DNA of 64,000 nt from JAFMDF01 sp965222705 (GTDB lineage Bacteria; Bacteroidota; Bacteroidia; Chitinophagales; Saprospiraceae). The DNA lies in NCBI GenBank assembly GCA_965222705.1, contig CBDCUO010000023.1, positions 124,001 through 188,000 of the forward strand, written 5' to 3'. The position numbers were made by a program, and so were the translations under genes. Below are positions 27,581-36,721 of the stretch, piece after piece (position 1 is the stretch's first letter; each line of letters begins with the position of its first letter). Below the pieces are notes generated by a model. It was not told the DNA's origin. It saw nothing but the letters and a program-made list of their open reading frames with translations, and made no database searches.

Positions 27581-30500
27581 ATGTCAAAGACAATAACAGT
27601 ATGCACCAGCATTCTATTAGGACTGCTTTGTGTATCAGCAATCAATCATATATCGGCAAATACAAATGCATTTATTATAGAGGATCTGTTCGAAATAAAT
27701 AACATGGGGGCAGATAAAAAGGGATTTGTAGAAGGTGCGACCTACCTCACGCTAAATCGGGAAGTGCTTCAACATATCCTTCAGCAAAAACTAAGAACAA
27801 TGACGCTCCAAATCCCCTTTGGGCGTAACAAAAAACTGGACATTCAACTGGAAAAAGCCGATTTACTATCGGATGGCTTTCAGGTAATGCTCCAGGAAAA
27901 AAATTTTCACAATACCCTTTTTTATTCCCCGGCCCTTTTTTATAGAGGTGCTGTTAAAGGTGAAAAGGACGCTCTGGTAGCTATCAATTTTTTTCAAAAT
28001 GAGGTTACGGGCGTTCTTTCCCTTAATGGCAACAATTATAATCTAGGCCGATATGGAAAAGAGGACCCCAGGCTTTTTGTTTTTTATAAGGAAAGGGCAC
28101 TAAATGTTTCTAACCCTTTTTCCTGCTCCACAGAAGACTTAAAAACATTACCGCTATCAAAAAATCCAGTTGCTACTGCTCGCACCGATAAAACCGTACA
28201 AATATATGTAGAGTGCGATTATCATTTATATCAGGCAAATGGAGCAAATGCTCAAAAAACAGCCGATTTCGCAACTGGACTATTCAATGTGATTTCAGCC
28301 ATTTATGCCAATGATAATATTAAAATGGAAATAGCTGATATCAAGGTATGGACCAGCGCCGACCCCTATCCAAATAATTCTGCCAAAGCTGCCAGAGATG
28401 CTTTTGGGCTAGCCTTGAATGGGCAATTTCGTGGCGATATTGCCCATTTATTATCCAATTATACGATTAATGGAACGGTCCCAAATGGAGGGTCTGCCAA
28501 TATTGACGTACTTTGTAAAAAAAATGAAGCCGTTAGTTATACCAATATTACCACTGCTTACTCCAATTATCCCACCTACTCTTGGACAGCGTATGCAGTA
28601 GCACACGAAATTGGACATAATCTAGGTGCTCCACATACCCATAGCTGCTTATGGCCAAATGGTCCTATTGATAATTGCTGGTGTCCGGAAGGTAACTGTG
28701 GGCTGGGGCCAGAGCCTGCTTCTAGCGGTGGAACGCTTATGAGCTATTGCCATTTAAATCCAAAATGGACCGATGAGTGCACACTCTCCAATAGCAATCC
28801 AGGCATTAATCTGGCAGCGGGACTCGGAGAATTGCCCGGTAAACTTATTAGAGAACGAATCAATAATGCAATGTGTTTGGGAGGGATTGATATAGCCGAA
28901 AATAATTTCAATGCCAGTGCTTTGGTAAAAAATGAAACCTGTTTTGGGTATCAAGATGGAGCCATTTTTATAAATATTAATAATGGACAAGCCCCCTTTA
29001 CTTATCAGTGGAATAATGGAGCCACCAGCAAGGATTTGAAAGATATTGGGAAAGGGAACTATTCCGTTACTATCACGGATAAAAATGGGAATATTTCTAT
29101 TGTGCAGGCAGAAGTCGGCGGGACTTCACCTATCTTTGTAGATGCAGGAGAAGATAAAACTATCAATTGTTTAGCCCCCATTGTGACTTTGGATGCCAGC
29201 AAATCCAAGTCCGGTTTCCAATACACTTATCAATGGAGCAGGCTTGGGCCCCCCCTTAGTGGAAAAACAAACGAGAAAATCCTGCCAGTAAGCGAGGCAG
29301 GAACTTATATTTTTATTATAACCAATACCGATAACGGGTGTAAAGCAAGGGACACGGTGGTCGTAACTAAAAACATAGATAAGCCCAGTGCAGATTTAAA
29401 AGCGGAACCCTTAACTTGTCAGAATAATGTTATAATTATTGAAACCATTGCTGACCAGACAATTATCGCTTATAAATGGACTGGACCACAAAATTTTTCT
29501 TCAAGTGTGCAAAACCCGACCATTGGCCTGCCAGGGATATACCAACTGGTATTAACTGGAGAGAATGGCTGTACCAATGAAAAATCCATAGAAGTTTTTG
29601 AAAATAAAAACCCGCCACAAATTATTGCTTCCGCCAGCGCACTTTCCTGTAATAATTTAACGAGCCAGCTAATGGTTACCTCTTCTGATTCAAACGCCTC
29701 TTTTAAATGGAAAGGCCCTGATAACTTTCAGTCCTCAATCCCAAACCCAATTGTCTATCGAGCTGGTATTTATCAGGTGAAAGTGACTTCTGACAATGGT
29801 TGTTTTAGTGAAGCTAATGCAGAAGTAAAAGAAGATGGATTTGAGTTAATTATCAGAGCCAAAGGCGGGACACTGGATTGCGACAATCCTTCTATCCAAT
29901 TTCAAGTCCACACAGAGGAAGACAATATAAGTTATTCCTGGACAGGGCCTAATAATTTTCTTTCTGAAGAAAAAAGCCCAATGGCTTCAATCCCTGGAGT
30001 TTATCAATTAACAGCAATAAATAGTAGCGGGTGCACGTCAATATTGGATGTTCTAGTCGAAGAAAATTTTTCTTCACCTACTGTGTCCATTAAAGGTTCT
30101 GATTTAAATTGTTCCGCCTCTTCAGTAGTGCTAAAAGCCTTATCTAATGATTTAGTTATCAGTTATTTATGGGAGCATGAAAAAAAGGCTTTGTCCAGTG
30201 AAAAAGTTCTTGAAATAGACCAGCCAGGCGTTTACCAACTAACGGCAACCGGATCTAATGGCTGTATCGCTACTGCTTTTTATGAAGTAAAGGAAAACAT
30301 CGAATTGCCCGCGCTCGAAATAAAAGGAAAAGACTTGAGTTGTGCTAATTCAACCACTCGCTTAAATGCGATCACTAACAGTGAAAATATTACTTTTAAT
30401 TGGGCAGGGCCCAACGATTTTCAGTCAATGGAACAAAATCCAGTGGTCGCTGCTCCTGGAAAATATACCCTAATCATTCAAAATGAAAATGGATGTACCA

Positions 30501-32203
30501 ACTTAGCATCTATTGATATACACCAATTAGAACAGCCAGCGATTATTATCGAACCTTCTGGTCAATTTTCCTGCAAAAACGAATCAATCTTTTTAGATGC
30601 TTCTAAATCACTATTAACTGAAAACTCGCTATTAGAATGGACAACCTCTAATGGAAATATCTTATCCGATATCCACGCTTTGAGTATTGAAATTGACAGA
30701 GAAGGAACCTATGTTTTGACTGCTAGAGATGTAGCAACGGCATGTATAGTACACAGCAGTATAAAAATAGAAGCGGGTACAGGCATCGTCGCCAAAGTAG
30801 AGAGCGATAAAATGTTAAATTGCCACCAATCGAGCATTGTCCTAACCGCCAATGAGGCTAATCAGTCTCCCAATGCGATCTTTTACTGGACAACTGAAGA
30901 TGGTCAGATCATTTCTGACCGGAGTAAAGCAACAATTATCGTGGATGCGCCTGGCCTTTACACACTATTGTCAACCGACACGACGAGTGGTTGTTCGGAA
31001 GCGATCCTTACAAGAGTAATCCAGGCGGAAGTCCCCACCGCAGAAATAGCTACCCCTAACCCAATTAATTGCCACCAATCGTCCATCACCATTGACGGAT
31101 CTGCTTCTTCTCCAACTATCCACTCTCTAATAGAATGGGCAAGAAATGGAACGAAAATCGAAGCTAGCAATGCTTTTTATTTAAATGTAAATACACCAGG
31201 TATTTATTCAATGACCATCATGGATACCCTAAATGCTTGTCAGTCATCAAAAGAAGTAGAAGTCATTGAAATTCCGACACCACTAGTAGAATCGGTTGAT
31301 TATCAACAAGATATATGCGGCAAAGGAGAAGGATTTATCGAGCTAGGCGTTAGGGCATGGAACAATAATTTCCAAATCAAATGGAACAACGATAGTACCG
31401 CTAGTCGCATTGAAAATTTAACCGCCGGAAAATATACCGCGACCATTACAGATGTAACTGGTTGCTCTGTAGAATTTAACCAAAATATACTTTCCGCTCC
31501 GCAAGTATCTTTAGGCAATGTGGACATTGAAGCAATTAGCTGTGTCGATGCTCAAAATGGGCGTATTCAAGTTGATTTGAAGGGCGGCCATCCTCCCTAT
31601 AATTTCGAATGGTCAAATGGGGATACTGCTTTCTATGCCGAGCAATTGAGTGCAGGAATTCATTCGCTAGAAATTACAGACGCTCAAGATTGTGTTCATA
31701 CTTTTTATTTCGAACTACTCCCTCCCAAGCCTTTGGAGGCAAATCTCGCCATTGAAGGAAATAAAGCAAGTATTTTTGTCTGGGGAGGAACGCCCGATTA
31801 TCGAATTAATTGGTCGAACGGTGACCAGGGAGCAACCGCCACCAACCTAAACCCCGGGACTCATCAGGTAGTGATTCAAGATGCCAACGATTGTAGTATT
31901 AACAAAGCATTTTCCATTGATGCAGTAACGACAACCGACGATATTGCAGATGACCTAGGCATTACCATTTTTCCTAATCCAGCAACTGATTATTTTAAAA
32001 TAAATAAGGTGTTGAGGGAAAAAAGTATCATTCAGTTATCCATTTTTGCTATCAGTGGTCAAGTCGTGTTTTCTAAAATAATGGACCATAAAACTATTGA
32101 TGAAATCATTGATACAAGGAACTGGAAAAGCGGTACTTACTTTCTACAGGTACAAACAGAAAAGAATCTCACAGTCAAAGAAATACAAATAATAATAGAG
32201 TAG
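27581..32203 (+). CDS. T9SS-secreted met-zincin metalloprotease with Ig-like/SprB-type repeats (1540 aa)
   Basis: Residues 1-26 are a signal peptide. The metalloprotease domain (about 205-430) has HEIGHNLGAPHTH with zinc ligands His342, His346 and His352 and catalytic Glu343, and the Met-turn LMSYC at Met387; this fits the M12B/reprolysin-like met-zincins. From about 445 to 1440 come roughly ten to twelve beta-rich repeats of about 80-90 residues, most with a pair of Cys (TCQNN..., NGCTNEK), ending with SprB-like FEWSNGDTA repeats. A T9SS type A domain closes it (about 1460-1540, IFPNPATDYFKI...SGTYFLQV). It is probably a secreted or surface protease; target is unknown. Confidence 0.9.
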   Translation: MSKTITVCTSILLGLLCVSAINHISANTNAFIIEDLFEINNMGADKKGFVEGATYLTLNREVLQHILQQKLRTMTLQIPFGRNKKLDIQLEKADLLSDGFQVMLQEKNFHNTLFYSPALFYRGAVKGEKDALVAINFFQNEVTGVLSLNGNNYNLGRYGKEDPRLFVFYKERALNVSNPFSCSTEDLKTLPLSKNPVATARTDKTVQIYVECDYHLYQANGANAQKTADFATGLFNVISAIYANDNIKMEIADIKVWTSADPYPNNSAKAARDAFGLALNGQFRGDIAHLLSNYTINGTVPNGGSANIDVLCKKNEAVSYTNITTAYSNYPTYSWTAYAVAHEIGHNLGAPHTHSCLWPNGPIDNCWCPEGNCGLGPEPASSGGTLMSYCHLNPKWTDECTLSNSNPGINLAAGLGELPGKLIRERINNAMCLGGIDIAENNFNASALVKNETCFGYQDGAIFININNGQAPFTYQWNNGATSKDLKDIGKGNYSVTITDKNGNISIVQAEVGGTSPIFVDAGEDKTINCLAPIVTLDASKSKSGFQYTYQWSRLGPPLSGKTNEKILPVSEAGTYIFIITNTDNGCKARDTVVVTKNIDKPSADLKAEPLTCQNNVIIIETIADQTIIAYKWTGPQNFSSSVQNPTIGLPGIYQLVLTGENGCTNEKSIEVFENKNPPQIIASASALSCNNLTSQLMVTSSDSNASFKWKGPDNFQSSIPNPIVYRAGIYQVKVTSDNGCFSEANAEVKEDGFELIIRAKGGTLDCDNPSIQFQVHTEEDNISYSWTGPNNFLSEEKSPMASIPGVYQLTAINSSGCTSILDVLVEENFSSPTVSIKGSDLNCSASSVVLKALSNDLVISYLWEHEKKALSSEKVLEIDQPGVYQLTATGSNGCIATAFYEVKENIELPALEIKGKDLSCANSTTRLNAITNSENITFNWAGPNDFQSMEQNPVVAAPGKYTLIIQNENGCTNLASIDIHQLEQPAIIIEPSGQFSCKNESIFLDASKSLLTENSLLEWTTSNGNILSDIHALSIEIDREGTYVLTARDVATACIVHSSIKIEAGTGIVAKVESDKMLNCHQSSIVLTANEANQSPNAIFYWTTEDGQIISDRSKATIIVDAPGLYTLLSTDTTSGCSEAILTRVIQAEVPTAEIATPNPINCHQSSITIDGSASSPTIHSLIEWARNGTKIEASNAFYLNVNTPGIYSMTIMDTLNACQSSKEVEVIEIPTPLVESVDYQQDICGKGEGFIELGVRAWNNNFQIKWNNDSTASRIENLTAGKYTATITDVTGCSVEFNQNILSAPQVSLGNVDIEAISCVDAQNGRIQVDLKGGHPPYNFEWSNGDTAFYAEQLSAGIHSLEITDAQDCVHTFYFELLPPKPLEANLAIEGNKASIFVWGGTPDYRINWSNGDQGATATNLNPGTHQVVIQDANDCSINKAFSIDAVTTTDDIADDLGITIFPNPATDYFKINKVLREKSIIQLSIFAISGQVVFSKIMDHKTIDEIIDTRNWKSGTYFLQVQTEKNLTVKEIQIIIE

Positions 32204-32213
32204 GCTCAATAAA

Positions 32214-32389
32214 TCGCCCTATTCAATGTCATTAAGTTAATGGTAGTATCTTGTTTTGAAAAGCAGAAAAATTGCCTAGTAATGGGAAATTACTGGACAA
32301 TCCCGCCTCATTACTGGATAATTTCCCATTATCCAGTAATTTTAGGGTAATATGCTTCCACTAACTTAATGGCATTGATCGCCCTATTC
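32214..32389. mobile_element. MITE-like element with inverted repeats and flanking 11-bp direct repeats
   Basis: Direct repeats TCGCCCTATTC occur at 32214-32224 and 32379-32389. Inside them CAATGTCATTAAGTTAATGG (32224-32243) and CCACTAACTTAATGGCATTG (32358-32377) are inverted, 18 of 20 matching. A perfect 13-bp hairpin ATTACTGGATAAT / ATTATCCAGTAAT lies at 32310-32340. It could also terminate the upstream protease transcript. No coding capacity. Confidence 0.6.
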
Positions 32390-32664
32390 TACTGAACAAC
32401 AATTTATTCTAATGTATATTAAATTGAAAACCAAACTATTTGGAAACTGGGAAGATCTAATTAAATCATATTTTATTTTTCCTTAGATGAAAAATCAAGT
32501 CAAAACCAAAGGCAGCCCGTCCCTTCGGGTTCGGAATTGACATTCCTCATGCGGGATTTGACAGGCAGCCGCCACCAAGATATACATGTTCCAAGTGGCA
32601 ATTCCATGTAGAAAACGGTTATTCAATTTGATACATATTATAATTTTTCGGTGTCCATTAGAAT
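32386..32664. repeat. 279-bp direct repeat, copy 1 (3' side of methyltransferase)
   Basis: Copy 1 of a pair (copy 2 at 33465-33743), both 279 bp. A sub-element bounded by ATTCTAATG (32406-32414) and its inverse CATTAGAAT (32656-32664) looks like terminal inverted repeats. A 77-bp core (32496-32572) is identical in both copies while the flanks differ at many positions. The core holds hairpins CCCG/CGGG and GGAAT/ATTCC. The right end supplies the stop codon of the methyltransferase gene. Confidence 0.8.
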
Positions 32665-33431
32665 AAAATCGCCCAGGGTTTTTTCCAGGCACTAATCAAA
32701 GAAAAATGTTCGACTTCCTTTTGCTCTGCTCTGAAAAAGATAATTCCCAACTGATACAAATCAATCGTCAATTTAACTACAGGATATGTCTTGATTTTTT
32801 CCCAGTTAGCTGCCCGCTCTTTAGTGAAATAGGGCTTGCTTATAATAAAAATCGAATCAGGCTTAATATCGCCGACCCCTTTCTCAAAGCAGGTTATCAA
32901 TTCGATAGCTGATAAAGAAGCATTAAAATAAACAAGGTTTGGCTGCCCGACCTGCTCCAGTGTCTTTTGGTAGTTTATTTCATAGACTCCCGTTAATATT
33001 TCTATGTTTTTTACTCCTAGATTTGTAAAAAATTTCTGCGTTAGCGCGCCTATCTGCGGATGCTTTTCTATGGTAATGGTTGTACTTTTACTATTGGGAG
33101 TGGCTAGATAGAGCGTTGAAATACCCAGTGAAGTGCCCAATTCCACTATTCGTTTGGGTTTATAGTGGTTAGCTATTTTAAATAATAATTGTCCTACACG
33201 TTTGGAAACAGCCGTTCGTACGACCCGTTTTTTTATAAAAATAGCTTTGCTTCCCGTCCCTTTTAATTTTGTAGAACTTGAAAGTAAATTTTTTCGATAA
33301 TTTTCAATGGTATTAAAAAAATAATAGTCCCGTTCGTCTTCTAAAATATTTTCTATAAAATCAAATACAAAAGGCGAATGGACCTGATATTTTGTCTTTG
33401 CTTTAAAATAGTATTTTAGATAAAAGCTCAA
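32658..33431 (-). CDS. Class I SAM-dependent methyltransferase (O-methyltransferase-like)
   Basis: The 257-residue protein has a Rossmann-type SAM-binding motif RIVELGTSLGISTLYLA at about 93-109 and a following acidic strand end (TITIEKHP). The N-terminal block FKAKTKYQVHSPFVFDFIENI is typical of a family widespread in Bacteroidota. Substrate is unknown. The gene lies alone between two copies of a 279-bp direct repeat, and its TAA stop is inside the terminal inverted repeat of copy 1, so its last residues (AILF) may have been set by insertion of the repeat. Confidence 0.8.
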   Translation of the reverse strand: MSFYLKYYFKAKTKYQVHSPFVFDFIENILEDERDYYFFNTIENYRKNLLSSSTKLKGTGSKAIFIKKRVVRTAVSKRVGQLLFKIANHYKPKRIVELGTSLGISTLYLATPNSKSTTITIEKHPQIGALTQKFFTNLGVKNIEILTGVYEINYQKTLEQVGQPNLVYFNASLSAIELITCFEKGVGDIKPDSIFIISKPYFTKERAANWEKIKTYPVVKLTIDLYQLGIIFFRAEQKEVEHFSLISAWKKPWAILF

Positions 33432-33464
33432 ATAGTAGGTATTGTGTACTTAATCCCAATCACT

Positions 33465-33743
33465 ATTCTACTGACCAATAATTTAATTCTAATGAATATC
33501 AAATTGAAAACCAAATTATTTTGAAGCTGAGAGGACCTAATTAAACCATATTTTCTTTTTCCTTAGAAGAAAAAGCAAGTCAAAACCAAAGGCAGCCCGT
33601 CCCTTCGGGTTCGGAATTGACATTCCTCATGCGGGATTTGACAGGCAGCCGCACCAACACATAGGTGTTCCGTGAGGCAATTCCAGGCAGAAGACTACTA
33701 TTCAATTTTATACATATAACAACTTTTCAGTGTCCATTAGAAT
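33465..33743. repeat. 279-bp direct repeat, copy 2 (5' side of methyltransferase)
   Basis: The partner of 32386-32664, in the same orientation and exactly the same length, with ends ATTCTAATG (33487-33495) and CATTAGAAT (33735-33743). The identical core is at 33576-33652. It fills most of the gap between the methyltransferase and the molybdenum hydroxylase genes. Confidence 0.8.
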
Positions 33744-33762
33744 ACCAATCACCATAAATATC

Positions 33763-36036
33763 CTAAACAAACTTATACCCATGCTTATTCAATGGCAATG
33801 ACCGGACCCGTTCTCCCGTAGCAGCAAATAGCGCATTTGCCAAAGCCGGTGCTGCCGGAGGAGTAGAAGGCTCACCCACACCACCTGGATATTCATTTAT
33901 TTCCATGATATGTACATCTACAGTCGGTGCAATACCCATGCGAACCATTTCGTATTGTGGGAAATTGTACTGCTCAATTTGACCATCTTTGACCGTTATT
34001 TCGCCATAAAGTGCTGCGGATAAGCCAAAAATAATACCACTTTGCATTTGCGCTTCTACGGTATTGGGATTGACGATTCGACCGCAATCAATTACGCAAT
34101 ACATTTTGTCAATCTTAAATTCCTTGTCGCCTGTTTGGGAAATTTCTGCTACTTCACCCACGATGGATCCGAAAGATTTGTGGAGTGCAATGCCTCGATA
34201 TTTTCCTTCTGGCAGCAGTTTTGACCAATTGCTTCGCTCTGCTACTTTGTTTAAAACGGCTAAAAATCGAGGATGATTTTTTAACTTACTTTTGCGAAAT
34301 TCGTAAGGATCTTGTCCGGTGGCTACTGCACATTCGTCTATAAAGCACTCGGTAAAAAAAGCATTTTGCGAACTACCCACACTGCGCCAATTACCCACTT
34401 GAACGGGCAATTCCAATTGTCCAAAGGATACCTTTCGGCTGTTCATATCATAAGGCAAATGGACCGCTCCTTCGGTTGTAGAGGGGTCCTTTTCGGGAGG
34501 AGTTGCCATGGCGGGCATAATTCGCATCATCGAGCTATAACCAACTGATTGCAGAGCAATTTTATTTTCCCAGCCTTCGATGGTCCCATTTTTATTAACG
34601 GCAGCTTTAAAATGACTGGCAACTGCTGGACGATACATCCCGTTTCGCATATCCTCCTCTCTGGTGAAAACGAGTTGAATGGGAGTGCCGGGCATTTCTT
34701 TAGCAACCATAGCTGCTTTTTTTACAAAATCCAGTTCTGCTCTTCTACCAAAACCTCCCCCTAAATAAGCCATATTGACTTTAATGTTTTCTTTGGGAGT
34801 ATTTGTAATGGCATTTATCGCATCCCTGACCAATGAACTTCCCTGATGCCCAACCCAAGCTTCTGCCCGATCCCCATCCACTACAAGGGTACAGTTTAAT
34901 GGCTCCATTGTAGCTTGAGCCAGGTAAGGAACTTCATATTTGGCTTCGATGATTGTTTCTCCACCATTAAAGGCTGTGGCTACATCTCCAATATCTTCGG
35001 GGGTGGCAATTAATTTATTAGCGATGGTTTCCTCCATCATTTTGGAAATAGCAGCAGAAGAAAGATTTTCACTGCCATTGGCCGTTTCTTCTAAATCCAG
35101 AGCCATAGCACCGTTTTTTGCTCGCCAGGTATTATTGGCAACCACGGCAGCTCCCTGCCCTTCTGGCAATAAAAGCACTCTCTTTATACCTGGCATTGCT
35201 TCCACTTCAGATTGGTTGTTGATACCTGTTACGTTGCCTCCAATATAAGCGGGGTGGCGTATAACCGCATAAACCATATTAGGCACTCGTGCATCGAGTC
35301 CAAATTTAGCAGCACCGGTTACTTTTTCGGGTACATCTAGCCGCTGTATGGGTTTTCCAATTATTTTAAAATCTTTTTGGGCTTTTAATTTGGGAACGCC
35401 GTCCAACTGTATTTTGGAAGCGGCTGCTGCTAAAGAACCATAGGATAACTTTTCTTTGTTTACCTTGTTGATAACATAAGCATTTTCTGCATAACATTGG
35501 GATTTATCTACATCCCATTGGTCGGCTGCTGCTCGAATCAATAATTCTCTGGCAGTTGCGCCCATTGCTCTTAAGTGATCGTAAGCATCCCTAATGGTAG
35601 TACTTCCTCCCGTTGCCACCACGGGCAAAAATGAAGCTACTTTTTCCATTAAAGATAGACCACTTTGAATATCCCTTGGTTTATTTACCAGGATAAACGT
35701 ATTGGCATAGGGCGATTCAGGTTGTGGGTGGATAATTTTAATAGAAGACATATCCACCTCCAGTTCTTCCGCCATCAGCATGGGCATAGCAGTATAAACG
35801 CCCTGTCCCATTTCCGAACGGGGAACAGCCATTGTAATTGTATTGTCAGGAGCTATGCGAATCCAGGCATTCAAAGAAGTGCCATCTCCCAGACCTTCAC
35901 CCGAATACTCCCTGATCTTTTTGGTGACGTACATATACCCACCTGCCCCGACTGCCAGACCAAGCCCCAAGAAACCACCCGTAGCAATAAAAGCTCTGCG
36001 GGTCCATTTATTTTTCTTTTTTATATTCTCTGCCAT
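33763..36036 (-). CDS. Xanthine dehydrogenase-family molybdopterin-binding subunit (IorB-like)
   Basis: The 757-residue protein starts with a twin-arginine signal (KWTRRAFIATGGF, residues 10-22) and so is exported folded to the periplasm. It has the molybdopterin-binding domain features of the isoquinoline 1-oxidoreductase beta/aldehyde oxidase group: GGGFGRR about 430, GEPSTPPAAPALANA near the end with a Glu that may be the active-site base. It forms a pair with the iron-sulfur subunit gene 31 bp upstream on the same strand. Substrate (aldehyde, N-heterocycle or similar) is unknown. No FAD subunit gene is present, which is normal for this type; electrons probably pass to a cytochrome. Confidence 0.9.
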   Translation of the reverse strand: MAENIKKKNKWTRRAFIATGGFLGLGLAVGAGGYMYVTKKIREYSGEGLGDGTSLNAWIRIAPDNTITMAVPRSEMGQGVYTAMPMLMAEELEVDMSSIKIIHPQPESPYANTFILVNKPRDIQSGLSLMEKVASFLPVVATGGSTTIRDAYDHLRAMGATARELLIRAAADQWDVDKSQCYAENAYVINKVNKEKLSYGSLAAAASKIQLDGVPKLKAQKDFKIIGKPIQRLDVPEKVTGAAKFGLDARVPNMVYAVIRHPAYIGGNVTGINNQSEVEAMPGIKRVLLLPEGQGAAVVANNTWRAKNGAMALDLEETANGSENLSSAAISKMMEETIANKLIATPEDIGDVATAFNGGETIIEAKYEVPYLAQATMEPLNCTLVVDGDRAEAWVGHQGSSLVRDAINAITNTPKENIKVNMAYLGGGFGRRAELDFVKKAAMVAKEMPGTPIQLVFTREEDMRNGMYRPAVASHFKAAVNKNGTIEGWENKIALQSVGYSSMMRIMPAMATPPEKDPSTTEGAVHLPYDMNSRKVSFGQLELPVQVGNWRSVGSSQNAFFTECFIDECAVATGQDPYEFRKSKLKNHPRFLAVLNKVAERSNWSKLLPEGKYRGIALHKSFGSIVGEVAEISQTGDKEFKIDKMYCVIDCGRIVNPNTVEAQMQSGIIFGLSAALYGEITVKDGQIEQYNFPQYEMVRMGIAPTVDVHIMEINEYPGGVGEPSTPPAAPALANALFAATGERVRSLPLNKHGYKFV

Positions 36037-36067
36037 GATGATTTGAAATGATTGGTGATAAAAAAGA

Positions 36068-36541
36068 TTAACCTGGCAACTCTGTTGCTTCTGTCCGCCA
36101 CTTGGCGGCCGTGTGTACTGCTGCCCTTACTCTTTGATAAGTCCCACAGCGACAAATATTATTTATAGCTTTGTTGATGTCCGCATCCGTTGGATTGGGA
36201 TTTTGATCAAGTAGTGCTTCTGCGGCCATAATCATACCCGATTGGCAATAACCACATTGGGGTACTTGATGCTCAATCCAGGCTTTTTGTACAGCAGATA
36301 ACTTACCGTCTTTAGCAATACCTTCGATGGTTTTTATTTCTTTTCCGGCTACTGCCGATACGGACAAGGTGCAGGTTTTTGTAGCGATACCATCAATCAT
36401 GACGGTACAGGAGCCACAGGAAGCAACCCCACAACCATATTTAGTACCAATCATATTTAGTTCATCTCGCAATACCCAAAGTAGTGGCATTTGGTCTTCT
36501 ACATTAACAGTGTGCGTTTTTCCATTTATTGTTAATTCCAT
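36068..36541 (-). CDS. (2Fe-2S)-binding subunit of a molybdenum hydroxylase (IorA-like)
   Basis: The 157-residue protein has the two expected domains: a plant-ferredoxin-like cluster site (Cys37, Cys42, Cys45, Cys57 in CGVASCGSC...C) and a C-terminal helical cluster site (Cys96, Cys99, Cys130, Cys132 in CGYC and CRC). It lacks a signal peptide, so it would be carried by the Tat signal of the large subunit encoded downstream. It passes electrons from the molybdenum cofactor. First gene of the two-gene operon. Confidence 0.93.
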   Translation of the reverse strand: MELTINGKTHTVNVEDQMPLLWVLRDELNMIGTKYGCGVASCGSCTVMIDGIATKTCTLSVSAVAGKEIKTIEGIAKDGKLSAVQKAWIEHQVPQCGYCQSGMIMAAEALLDQNPNPTDADINKAINNICRCGTYQRVRAAVHTAAKWRTEATELPG

Positions 36542-36632
36542 AATGCTAAAGTTTATTTAAAGGTAGAAAACACGGTTTTCCTAAAAGGAAAGCAGGATTG
36601 TTTTAAAAGCATTCAAAATTATTTAATTTTTT

Positions 36633-36652
36633 GAGAATAATAAAACATTCTC
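36633..36652. promoter_or_regulatory. Inverted repeat in divergent intergenic region
   Basis: GAGAAT (36633-36638) and ATTCTC (36647-36652) frame an 8-base spacer between the divergent iron-sulfur-subunit and SDR genes. It could be an operator shared by both; nothing more supports it. Confidence 0.35.
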
Positions 36653-36721
36653 GGTTTTTATTATATTTTGCCAACCTAAAATAGCTAGGAAAAAATTTTT
36701 ACTAAAAAAGTAACTTTAAAA

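Noticed and set aside
29380..31300. CRISPR-like or tandem DNA repeats
   Set aside because: Repeats are protein-domain repeats of about 250 bp with strong divergence; no short identical repeats with spacers are found anywhere in the window.
36633..36718. Sigma-type promoter of the SDR gene at TATATTTTG
   Set aside because: One base too long between TA and TTTG, and no TTTG at the right upstream distance.
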